A stretch of DNA of 64,000 nt from contig NC_052136.2 of the NCBI RefSeq assembly GCF_016086655.4, positions 8,370,001 to 8,434,000 on the forward strand, in the 5' to 3' direction. The DNA comes from Lepeophtheirus salmonis. Taxonomy: Eukaryota; Arthropoda; Copepoda; Siphonostomatoida; Caligidae. The translations under genes were made by a program, and so were the position numbers. Positions 48,157-58,329 of this stretch are shown here, piece after piece. A model generated the notes under the pieces. It had not been told where the DNA came from, made no database searches, and saw only the letters and a list, made by a program, of their open reading frames with translations. Each line of letters opens with the position of its first letter. The stretch's first letter is position 1.

Positions 48157-49139
48157 TAGGGGAGACGGGAATAGTGGTAAGAGTCTCTCTTTTTTCAAAT
48201 ATACAAAAATCAACTCTCAAAAATTTACATAATAATTGTATAATATGTTATAGCGCATATTGTAGAAAGAATCGAATATTTTTGTCAACTTTTCTTCGAG
48301 ATATTGGAAAAAAATGTAAAATTTTTTTGTAAAAATGGTGTCAGTTTTTCATTGTTTTACTGTAATATAATTTAAATTATGAAAGTTTTAGCTATCAGGG
48401 CATAAAATTTTATCAAAGTTCATTGAGGAAAAATAAGAGATATTTTTAGGGTCTTTAAAAAAAGGTCAGCTGCAACAAGTGCCACAATTTTCTTCGTTTT
48501 TTGATTCTTTTTTATCTCTTATCAATGAAGTAAAGTTTGTCCATATATATTAAAAATAGTCACAGAATGCATTGCATATAGTGCTTCCTGATGTGTAGCA
48601 TATACTATTGTAGTATAAAGAGAGAAAAGTGAGTATAATATACATGGAGTACTTTATAAAAGAATCAAATATCACAGGCGCTAAGTTTAATTTGTATTAA
48701 AAAAGAAAAAAAAAGGAAGTACTTTATATTTAAAAAGAAAAAAAGAATGTGACTTAAAAATGAATTTTTGCAAAGAGTTAAAGTACTACCAAGTATTTAT
48801 GTTAGTCAGAATAGGGATGTAATATATAAATTTTACTATATCTGAATCTACTAAATTACATTGAAAGTTAACTATTCAACATCCTAAAAAGTAAAGTTAG
48901 TTATTCCTCAAAAAATATCATTTATTCTTTTTTTCTTTATTCATAACTCAAATTCAACGTTTTAAATGTTGCAACCGTCCTTTTCTACGGGGACAGTTGC
49001 AACACAACTCATTGGAATAATATCTGAATAAACTCACAACAATACGTGATATTTATTTGTATGTTGCATCAAATTTTGGAGCGTCTGAATCATATAAACT
49101 TTGAGTAGGTGATTAACAAATGTTTCTCCGTCTCCCCTA
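48157..49139. mobile_element. TIR element, about 983 bp
   Basis: Left TAGGGGAGACGGGAATAG and the complement of the right end TAGGGGAGACGGAGAAAC share twelve exact terminal bases. Internal words AGCTGCAACAAGTG and CAGTTGCAACACAAC also occur near both ends. No transposase is found. The superfamily is unclear; flanks show no convincing duplication beyond the TA. Confidence 0.5.
48650..48805 (+). repeat. Dispersed repeat R3, copy 3
   Basis: GGAAGTACTTTATATTTA and GAGTTAAAGTACTACC match the 4.9 kb copy. It lies inside the TIR element at 48157-49139. Confidence 0.4.
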
Positions 49140-49829
49140 TATAAAATAAACTGGGACTATTTTTCACTTAAAAGACAAAAACAAAAATAAAGAACACAGT
49201 TCATTGAATTTATCTTTTTTCATGAACCAATGATTTGTTACTTATCTTTTTTCTCCATATATTGCATTGAGTAGAAGAAAAAGTGAATAGTTTTACTGTT
49301 AGATAAGGAACGACGTAAGATAAACCTTAAGGTACAATCTTTATCCAATGGGTGTAACCTTATTTCATTAGTTTATTATCATTACAAAAAGCCCAGTCAT
49401 TTGATGAGAAGCTCCACAAATAAACAAGACAATTTATTGCCAAATTCCTTTTTGTTATTATTCAACTACTCATATAAATAAATATTTGTGCAGCTGTTGT
49501 GAAGTTAAATTGATCATTAATCAATTGATAATTTTGCGTTCTTTTAGAAAAGATTTTTGTTTGTTTTTGAACAACTAACAAGGAACGAATGTTTTAGGGG
49601 TTTTGTAAGATATTTTATGTATATACGTACAACGTAGGTACGTAGTCATATTTGACCCATATCTTATAATACCCTTAACGTATATTTGTAATTATAGACA
49701 TACCTTTACTTACGAGTATAATTCTTTTCTGAACGAAGCTCGTAAGTCAAATTAATCATTCTCATTGGCAATCACTAAAAAATTACACTTTTGCGTCCCT
49801 TGACAAATATTGAATTTAGATAGGACTGT
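49140..49829. other. AT-rich unassigned DNA
   Basis: Short inverted pair ACTTACGAG / CTCGTAAGT at about 49709-49750, otherwise nothing. Confidence 0.35.
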
Positions 49830-50160
49830 TCTTGGACCTGAGTACCGTTTAAGTAAACTTGTATTATCCGAACTATTAAGAATTAATTATTATTAAGAAC
49901 TGAGATCTGAAAGCCGAATCGGCTTGGAGTACTCAAACTCTTATGTATGTTAAAAAAGATGCAAGGGATTTTCCGTATCTTAAAAGCCTGTTTAATAAAG
50001 ATAGAAAAAGTCTTGTATCTGGATCCAAAGTACTCAAATACAGTATAGGTAAACTTGTAATATACGGGATCCTAAAAAGTTTTGGTACACGAACTTTTAA
50101 TTTCTTTAAAAAAGTACAAGGAATTTTTTAGATCTAAAAAAGCTCATAGTATGACTAAAT
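49830..50160 (+). repeat. Degenerate tandem duplication, about 196-bp period
   Basis: GTAAACTTGTATTATCCG (from about 49852) and GTAAACTTGTAATATACG (from about 50048) start two diverged units. Both are preceded by a GGAxCxxAGTAC-like word and followed by AAAAAAG-AxGCAAGGxATTTT and AGATCTxAAAA-like words. The 62-codon ORF over it is a by-product. Confidence 0.4.
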
Positions 50161-50249
50161 ACCTAATCCTAGTTTAAATAAAGAGGAACAGTAATCAGGA
50201 AAAATATAATCTTAATCCTATTTTATTGAGATCCGAAATTTCTATAAAA

Positions 50250-50374
50250 AACTAAGTCGATAGGGATGAAACTAGAGTTCCTTATTTACGGTGAAAATGT
50301 TGTTCAGTAACATTCAGAGAAATTGTTTATTAAATTACGGGATCAAATTTTAATAATTATTAATTGAATAAAAT
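50250..50374 (+). repeat. Direct repeat, left copy (125 bp)
   Basis: Begins AACTAAGTCGATAGGGATGA and ends AATTGAATAAAATA. Only a few differences separate it from 51239-51364 (for example GATGAAAC/GATAAAAC, TTATTTACGG/TTATCTACGG), making it by far the best-conserved repeat pair in the window. Confidence 0.9.
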
Positions 50375-50564
50375 ATCCGTCTAGTTTTTTCTGATAAAAT
50401 GTGAATCAGTCCTATCTTCACTCTTGATCTCGTATGTTGGGGCACTCGTATCTCAAGGTCTGACTGAAATAAAGAGTTTGTTTTGGATTGTGAGTCAATG
50501 ACTGCGGTTGTGAATATCAATTATTCTATCTTGTTTTTTTTTTTTTTGTAATGTATCGTTGGTT

Positions 50565-50771
50565 TTATGTTTTGGCATCATTAAGCAACTCATTAGGGGC
50601 CTTATACACTACATATGCTAATTTGTTATTCATAGTTGCTTCCAAATTCCAACCGTCTTTTTGAGGCAAGGAGGAGGAATCATGATTAAACCATAATAAT
50701 ACGTAATATTTCAATTCGTTACAAAAATTATTGTATGAAAAATAAAATAAAAACCCGATCCCATTAGACAC
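50565..50771 (-). other. Coding-like segment, unrecognised
   Basis: A minus-strand frame reads NELKYYVLLWFNHDSSSLPQ, KDGWNLEATMNNKLAYVVYK and APNELLNDAKT, stop. Composition is better than in neighbouring ORFs. There is no ATG start and no clear splice sites, and a stop lies just upstream. It lies between the two 125-bp direct repeats, so it may belong to a mobile unit. Confidence 0.2.
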
Positions 50772-51238
50772 GAACTTTTAGGACATCTTAATTTTACGCC
50801 CAATTTATTTTAATATAATCAAAAAATTCGTCATGGTGTGACTCAAAAGCTTTAGTAATATTTTTTTTTTTTGCTTGCTCTAATTCAACTATATACGTCT
50901 TTATAGCATTTTTTTCTCCTCTTTTCTTTCTTTAAGGATAATTTGTTATTGCTCTGCGTTAGGTACTTAGGTAGTTGAACCATAACTTAATTGAGATTGT
51001 ACGTTAAAAAAAATCTCACCCATTTCCGAAGAAGGAAGTGAAATTTTCCTTGATTATGGTGACAACAACTCCCGAATGGCTCAATATTTTTTTTAACACG
51101 AACAAGAGTTTCTCCATTTCCTTTCCATGATTAGTAAATGAAAACCAATTAAGGAATTTTATTTATCCTATGATGTAACTATTTGTTTCTCTAAACAAAG
51201 AAAAAGTAGCTAGAAGCAGACTTGATTAAAGTATAAGT

Positions 51239-51364
51239 AACTAAGTCGATAGGGATAAAACTAGAGTTCCTTATCTACGGTGAAAATGTTGTTCAGTAAC
51301 ATACAGAGAAATTGTTTACTAAATTACGGGATAAAATGTTAATAATTATTAATTGAATAAAAAT
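51239..51364 (+). repeat. Direct repeat, right copy (about 125 bp)
   Basis: See 50250-50374. The copies bound about 864 bp. Confidence 0.9.
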
Positions 51365-51615
51365 AATTAGAAATGGAAAAAATGATTTCAAGCTAGTAAT
51401 GAAATATTCAAAATAATTAGTGTTTCCTTCGTTTGCTAATATTTTATAACAAGGTGCATAGCTGGGCATCATTTTTGATCAGTGCACATGGTAAATCATT
51501 TTTAAACTGTAGCATAAATAGTTAAAAACTTTATATCAAGTGAATCTTCAAATCCGTTTAAAATTTTCCCTGATCCCTTATGTTTCCACCTGATTCTATT
51601 TAACGGGCCGTTACG

Positions 51616-52106
51616 TAAAGAACGGGTACTCAAAACTTGCAGAATTATAACTAATTTACGAAAAAATGGATTTTTATAGAATCAATAAAAGAAAACTTAA
51701 ATCAATTTGGGATATATTTAAAAATGTATTCAATGTTACGAGCAATAACAGCCTTGACACGCAGGCGAACAGATTGGCAGCTTTTGACGATGAAGGCCAT
51801 GTTTATGGGGGTCTATCTATCGTTATGGCAGCTCGGAGCAAATCCAAATTTGGATGAGAGGTACGGCAGACATTATTCTCCAAAAAGTCCCTAACTGAAA
51901 AGTCCAGAGGGTTGAGGTCAGGGATAGAGAAGGCCTACACGGAGGCAGACCATAAGTCAACCATATTCTTGGCTGTATGGCTAATTTTTCACATAGAGAC
52001 ATGGGATAAAAACAAGATTTGTTTATTCTGGTTTCATCTGCCATTTGGTTTCGTAATAAAACGCTGTAATTAAATGATACTGCAGGTTTTGGGGGCCCAT
52101 TCTGTA
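51616..52106 (-). mobile_element. Mariner-type element, 491 bp, internally deleted
   Basis: Left TA-AAGAACGGGTACTCAAAA-CTTGCAG and the complement of the right end TA-CAGAATGGGCCCCCAAAA-CCTGCAG are TIRs starting at TA. They resemble the TIRs of the 15788-16324 element, so the two are probably the same family. The transposase relic inside runs on the minus strand. Confidence 0.75.
51690..52010 (-). pseudogene. Mariner transposase C-terminal relic
   Basis: The minus-strand frame reads SHTAKNMVDLWSASV, stop, FSIPDLNPLDFSVRDFLEN, NVCRTSHPNLDLLRAAI, then breaks. Another frame continues AFIVKSCQSVRLRVKAVIAR. IPDLNPLD keeps the third catalytic aspartate, and SHPNLDLLRAAI and VKAVIAR are the standard C-terminal helices. 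It has at least one stop and one frameshift. Confidence 0.75.
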
Positions 52107-52109
52107 AGG

Positions 52110-53149
52110 TGATCGCATTTTAATTTCCAAAAACAGGAGAAACAACTTTTACCGATTAATGCAGATTTTAAGAAGTCGCGATTTATTTGAAATTAATGAA
52201 GAATTAAGGTGTTAAAAATTATTCTTTTTCGTTTTGATTTTTATCTTATTTAAAAAAAATATTGAGGATCATCTCAAAACTCATAAATAAATGCACAAAA
52301 AAGACCTTTGAAACAGAAGACATCACTGGGGAAAAGTATACAGTTGGTCACCCTACAATTAACAGTCAAGACTGTCTCACTTAACTCAAGTAAGGATTAC
52401 CAAAAAATAAAAGAAAAATAACAGTATACTTTTAGTTCATAATCAATCTTATGATGATGGCCTAGCAAAATGGAAGCATTAAGTTTCAATTATAGGTTCG
52501 CAAAAAATGATGCAATGAGAGATTATCTGTATTTTTAGTACATTTTTAGTTGGAAAAAACCTTTTTTTGTGCAATAATTACAAAAAAGTAATTTAACGAA
52601 CAAAAATATATATGAATTCTTTCAATACCATAATTTCTTTTTTAAAAAAAAAGAAGAAGATGATTTTGAGAGAAAAGTAAAAGATTTAAAAAAAAAATCT
52701 TATATGTAATAATAATCTCATAATTTGAAAATCTTGAGGGAGGAGATTTAGATTCTATTTTTGAATTATTATTGTTGCTTGAAAGGAGGGAGGGTTTGAA
52801 GAGATTACTTTATTAATGCTTTATATAATACATAAGTTGGTATTCACGAGATTATTTTATTTCTAATGACTTTTTACTCACTTCAGCCCTAAACTGAAAA
52901 ATACGTTATTTTCTCAAAGGTACCTATTAGGGATTTTCTATCCGGATACGGATATACCAGCATGTATCGGTGATCCACACCTACAGAAAATTATTGGCTA
53001 AATATTTGTTTTCCCCATAAATCCTGTATTTAATCATTTAATAAGAAATAGATTGTTTATCACTTAATATTCAATTATTTTTTGTGGCAAGTAGGTACTG
53101 GTTATGGAAGTTCAAAAACAGAGCCCATGGACTCTAAAAACAAATCCAC
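52110..53149. other. AT-rich unassigned DNA
   Basis: Nothing recognised. Confidence 0.4.
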
Positions 53150-53189
53150 ACACTATATGTGATGAAGATAAGAATGAAGAACATTAAAA

Positions 53190-53600
53190 ACGGGTTGAAA
53201 GAATATTTTATTAAATTTAACTGATTGGAATTTAGCTCTTGATTTCTTGGTGATATTTATGAAAATCGCTAATTGCTTCAATTTGTAATATTTAAAAAAA
53301 AAAAAAATCATTTTCAGAATTTGAAATTTTCGAAACACAAATAACACAAATAAAAAATTAATACTATCAGAGATGATTTTATGTAAAAATTTTAAATTTG
53401 TGTATTTTCTCCAAACTTAGTTTTTGGAACCGAATTTATTCCGGAAATTAATCATCCATAATTTTAATTAAATTTTCTTGTATTTTTAACTTTTCCTCTA
53501 AAATTTCTCAATCAAAAGTTATTCATGGAGAACTAAAAAAAAAGAAAAATCACCGAGTATTCAGATACTTTGGTTTATTCAGTGTATGGACCAATCTGAT
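53190..53600 (+). repeat. Dispersed repeat R6, copy 1
   Basis: Shares with 57140-57625 the ordered blocks GGAATTTAGCTCTTGA, AATTGCTTCAATTT, CAAATAACxCAxAAATAA, TAATCATCCAT, GTTATTCATGGAGA-like, AAAATCACCGAGTATTCAGA and GTGTATGGACCAATCTGAT. Confidence 0.55.
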
Positions 53601-54139
53601 AGGATTTTCAAAACTCTTTAAAATAAAGTTTTAAATTTGTAAAAAAAATTTAGTAAATCTGGAATTGTTGTCCCACAATATATTATGAACAAAACTAGCT
53701 TATAATATATTCTTTTTTTTCCAAATATACAAATCAATATTTAAATTTTACAGTCTCTGTTAACAGGATGGTGCAATTTTATATTGGTTTTTCGGGAAAA
53801 GAGAAACCCTTGTGCATAGTTAATTCTGTTGAGACTTGCATCCTGATTGCTCATGAAATTCAGTCAGCCATGTTTTCCCCTAATCTTATTTATTTTTTGT
53901 TCTACATATTATATTTATATTATACTTAATTAGAGGATACACGGTTTGCTTTTAAGCTCAATTTGAGAGAATTTGGATTGACAAAGCAGGAAATGAGGAC
54001 TATTTACCCATTTTTGTTTGTATGTAGGTAATATGTGGGGTAGAAATGAGGAAGTACTACATACCTATATAGACTATAAAACGGAGTCCTGTTTCTGAGA
54101 AAATATTTTTTATGACTCCTTCAATCCATTTGTAAAAAA
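53601..54139. other. AT-rich unassigned DNA
   Basis: Nothing recognised. Confidence 0.4.
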
Positions 54140-54540
54140 AAAAAAATTGCAAACTTGTGCCGATCTTGTTGCGTCTGATGAGGTCTCTAGGCGCAAACTA
54201 CCGAAAGAGGATCCAGAATGACCAAGAGAATGAGGGAGAAGTCGTGGAGGAATAAGATTTAATAACTCATATAGCACTCGGTAGAGTTCCAAACATCTGC
54301 TTAGAATCAAATTGATTTCTGTATATCAATTTGTTCCAGAGTTATGGTCGACTATACATTTTCTACGTTTCGTGTCATCTTGACCTTGAACTCTCAAAAT
54401 TAAATAATCTCTTACTCTGTCCATATTTGATCAAAATCAATCTCTAACTTTTTTCATTATCCGGCTGACTAACAAACAAACAAACTTTGCCAAAAACATA
54501 ACGTCCATTTAACCTTGTTGGCGGAGGTAATAATCATAAG
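54140..54540 (+). mobile_element. Non-LTR-type retroelement 3' tail (LINE or SINE)
   Basis: The 3' part carries AGTTATGGTCGACTATA, CTTGACCTTGAACTC, GATCAAAATCAATCTCTAAC, GACTAACAAACAAACAAAC, CCAAAAACATAACGTCC and GTTGGCGGAGGTAATAAT, in that order. I know this series (GACCTTGACC, AACAAACAAAC, GGCGGAGGTAATAA) as a common 3' tail of LINE/SINE retroelements in marine animals; that is memory, not a search. The 5' part (from 54140) reads CADLVASDEVSRRKLPKEDP in one frame, possibly the C-terminus of the parent ORF. It has no poly-A and ends in TAATAATCATAA. Confidence 0.5.
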
Positions 54541-54635
54541 AAGAAGGGGGTTCTAGATTCTTAGGATCGAGAGGCGTGAATACTAGTTATGAGTCATGAA
54601 CAAAACTCGTAAATTAGTACTCGAGTTTTGTGAAG

Positions 54636-54835
54636 TACACAAAAAAAATCGGCTCGTGGGCATAAAAAGCAGTATTGTAACTCGTCTATACTTCGGATAA
54701 ATAAAAATGTAAATCTTACACAAAAAAATCGGCTTGTGGGCATAAAAAAAATAACCTTTTTTGACTAACGGGAGTATTACTCGTAACTCGTCTTTTTCTA
54801 TACATTCGGATTATTTTTAAGCATGAGTGCCTCCA
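54636..54835 (+). repeat. Tandem duplication, two units of about 80-110 bp
   Basis: Both units start ACACAAAAAAA(A)TCGGC and continue TCGTGGGCATAAAAA or TTGTGGGCATAAAAA, then GTAACTCGTCT and a CATTCGGAT / CTTCGGAT block. The second unit carries an extra insert of about 30 bp. Confidence 0.7.
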
Positions 54836-55052
54836 TAACATATTGGTTATAAGGTCCATTATAAAATATTGTAAATCTTACTAAATTTACTTCCTTTCAT
54901 TGCAAAATTTAGAATTTATGTTTTGTTATTACAAAATCATTTTATATGTTCATAGAAACAAAGTCATGTTTTTTAAATGACAAGTTTCAATAATTCAAAA
55001 ATTTTTTTTTTGACCGCAAAAAGTGTTAGGGGAGTAATATCTACTAATCATC

Positions 55053-55081
55053 ATAAGTGCTTATGTGAGTTGGGGCTTTTT
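55053..55081 (+). repeat. Exact 29-bp direct repeat, copy 1
   Basis: Begins ATAAGTGCTTATGTGAG and ends GGGGCTTTTT, identical to 55334-55362. Confidence 0.9.
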
Positions 55082-55333
55082 TGAATAGATGAACAATTAT
55101 TCAATTTGAATTACAGCTTTGACTCCATTTAGAATTTCAAACATCAGTTGACTAATAAAGGAAATAGTGATACAATTGAATCCCACGTAATGACGTAATG
55201 AGTTTGCTAACAATGTATTTTACTGGCGTTTAGATATGCAAGTATTTGACTTATGCATTCTTCTTATAAATTACAATTATCAAATATAAATTGAAACTTT
55301 CGCAATAAAATTGTCACATGTCACATTTAAGAT

Positions 55334-55362
55334 ATAAGTGCTTATGTGAGTTGGGGCTTTTT
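55334..55362 (+). repeat. Exact 29-bp direct repeat, copy 2
   Basis: Identical to 55053-55081, 281 bp apart; the flanks differ. Confidence 0.9.
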
Positions 55363-55369
55363 GATACAT

Positions 55370-57139
55370 GGGAGCCTATCGAAGTCATTTTATTTTCCTT
55401 TTTTCGAAATAAAATGTTTTGTCAAAAATAATTATAAAGACTAAAATTTGTAACTTAAAACATTGATCGTAAGAACAATGTTTGCTGATCTTTGTAGTTT
55501 GAAATTTAAAAATGTTACACATACTGTCGTCTATATTCCAAGTTCTAGTAATTCAAGTAATTCTATGGTTAGGTATATACTGTAACTGATTTTTATGAGT
55601 ATTTTAAGTGTCAAAGCAATTACCTTATTCAGTTTTTTATTAAAATAAAATAACAACTATTTAGCTAAGTTAAAAGTTATACTCCATTTTGAATTTTAAT
55701 AATGAAATATTATTATATTCGTAGTTTCCTCCTAACAACTATTGTAATAATGTTGAGGATTTACTGACAACTGAAGTTTATGTGTATTCTAGTTGTAGAT
55801 ATATATTTTTTTATTTTTTTTAATAACCTTATAAATGGTTTAGTTTGAATTACAGATTTTAAATTTCGATCCATATGCTAGTTCCAACAACTCTTCTATT
55901 TTAAAGGTGTCTTTGACTCTTTGAAATTTCCCAATCGATGCCAGACATTCTAATTATATAACTTTTTAGAGTACACAAACTCTAATAAAAAAATTAACAT
56001 GCTTAAAAAGCATTGAAAAATGGTAATTTGACCCAAAAATGATTTATTTTTTTGTTCAAAGTAAAAATTGCGAAAAGCTTTTCAAAGATTCTTCAAAATA
56101 ATAATAATTATGCACCTGGGCCACCTTTTTCATCCGTACACAACATAAAAGGAGTTGGAACAGCCAAAAAATATCATCTAAAACAACGGGACAGCCTCAT
56201 GTTCATTCATAGATTAGTAGTCCCACCCTTTTATACATGTTCTTCATTCAAACAATGGTTCTATTGCATCAACTTATTTCAATTAAGGTGCTACAACACA
56301 TAACGTTTGAAAATTAAAGAAATCTAATTGTGTTTTCCTGTGTGCGGTTCATTAAATTGGTACATGGAGCAAAGTGCTCTCTATTCGTATATATAACACA
56401 ATAACACACAGAGCTCTTTTTGTTATCGTTTTGATGTACCTATTGTAACTTGTACTTTCACCAAAAAGAAATGAGGCATTTTATTATTTATATAATATTA
56501 AAACAGCCCCATTTGTTTTCTATTGTTCATTCATCTCGAATCTTCTCCTCAAACTAATAGTTATAAGAAAGAATGGAACAAAAGATGGCTGAAGAGATTA
56601 AATAATCTTCCTATATGTGACATCTATCCATCTTCCAGCCAATTCTCAATTTCTTTCATTTTTCTCCTCCAAGTCTCCACACCTAACGCCCACAATTGTT
56701 CATACTCTTAGTGACTAAATATGGCCCATAAAATCTGCTTAAAGAGACTTTATATATTCCAACAACAACAAAAAAAAATGTAATTACCCCACTAACAGCA
56801 GCCAAGAGACTAACAATAAATTGAAATCTTATACATAGAAAATAATCATGGATCCATAACGTAATCCCATCAGTTTTATCTATAGGTAAAACCCTACCCA
56901 CCACAAAGAAATATTTTACACGTTCATATAAAGGTTGCGGCGACATTACTTCCTAATTTGTCATGGGAGGTCATAGGGCTATAAAAGTAGGAGCGGGGTG
57001 GCGTTGCGGTTATTCTAGAAGCAAGATTCTAAAGTTTTCTTGTAAATACAGTTAGTTGCTATTATGCGTTGGAGGAGTAAGGAACGTGCATTTTCCGTCG
57101 AACAAATATTGTCAAAAAATGGTTTGAACTAATATTTTA
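55370..57139. other. AT-rich unassigned DNA
   Basis: No supported gene. ORFs near 56.05 and 56.7 kb lack any recognisable motif. Confidence 0.35.
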
Positions 57140-57536
57140 TAAGATTAAACGTATTACAATTTAGCTCTTGAGTTTTTATGCCTTTAATTAATGAAAATAA
57201 GTAAATTGCTTCAATTTCCACTCTACAAAAAGCCATTTTTTCAATTCACTTTCATAATTTGCTGAATTCTTTGAACGCAAATAACTCCACAAATAATTAA
57301 ACTAATTATGATTATAATTGGTGCAATTAGATTTTTTTTAAACATAAATTTTAAATTATTGCGATTGGTTTGAATTTGGTAATTAAAACTGGATTTGTTT
57401 TAAATGTGGCCTTTTCTAAATCGCCAATAAATAATTACTTAATCATCCATTGTTAGAACATAGAATATAGTTAATTTATTTTGTATTTTTTGAATAAAAT
57501 AACTGTCTTATTGATGAACAGTTATTCGGAGATAAT
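57140..57536 (+). repeat. Dispersed repeat R6, copy 2
   Basis: Block order as at 53.2 kb. It continues into the left arm of the inverted repeat below. Confidence 0.5.
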
Positions 57537-57890
57537 ACAAAAATCACCGGGTATTAAAACACAGAAGTTTGGTGTATGGGCAATGGGGAACATCACCTAT
57601 CTGATATGATCTTCCACACTATGTTAAACAAAACTTTAAATGTATATTAAAGGGAGATCAGTAGGGGGCTGGCTGGATGGGCTATAACCCCACCCCCTCC
57701 CCCAATCAGGGATTTGTTTCTTTTTACAATGCAATTTTTTCGTCTTTCAGGTAAATTATGCAGCAATGCAATAAATTTAATATTTTAATTTTTGTTTAGC
57801 ATAGTTTGGAAGATCATATCAGATAGGTGACGTCTCCCATTGTCCATGCACTGAACTTCTCTATTTTAATACCCAGTGATTTTTGTATTT
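57537..57890. repeat. Long inverted repeat, about 90-bp arms
   Basis: Arms about 57537-57625 and 57797-57888 are reverse complements with roughly 85-90% identity by eye. Exact runs include CACCTATCTGATATGATCTT, with matching GGGTATTAAAA and AAAAATCAC ends. The 171-bp spacer contains a G-rich then C-rich block (GTAGGGGGCTGGCTGG, AACCCCACCCCCTCCCCC). The left arm is the 3' end of R6. Confidence 0.8.
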
Positions 57891-57999
57891 AAAATTGTTT
57901 TAAATGTGTCTTTTGAAACGACAAAAATCATTCAATGCCCCTTCAATAGAAAGCAAGCAAAGGAAATTTGGATTAAATTTATATTCGACAAACTATCCT

Positions 58000-58320
58000 C
58001 AATTTCTATGAACAAAATATTCTCATCAATCCTTTGGAGCCGCTGCAAATTACATTTTTAGTTACCCAAAGTCATTGTCAAAATGAAATAGTTTTAAATC
58101 CAAAGATTATCTTGAATTTGACGATATTGGGGTCACAAACAGACTTATAAACGAAATGAAGGCTTTAAATATTAGTAACATTATTGAATATCTTAACTTA
58201 TCCAAAAAATTTGAATATAAGCTCCTTAGCTGATGAAAATATGTCTATATGTGAAGTAAGACAATAAGTTGAGATTTCTCATTGTTCGTTCAAGATTGTT
58301 TTTATATTACGTAAGAACAT
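58000..58320 (+). repeat. Dispersed repeat R1, copy 6
   Basis: TTTGGAGCCGCTGCAAATTA, then CATTGTTCGTTCAAGATTGT-type end. It starts soon after the inverted repeat. Confidence 0.5.
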
Positions 58321-58329
58321 ATTTAAATT

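Noticed and set aside
49709..49750. Inverted pair ACTTACGAG / CTCGTAAGT
   Set aside because: Only 9 bp per arm with a spacer of over 20; chance is a fair explanation.
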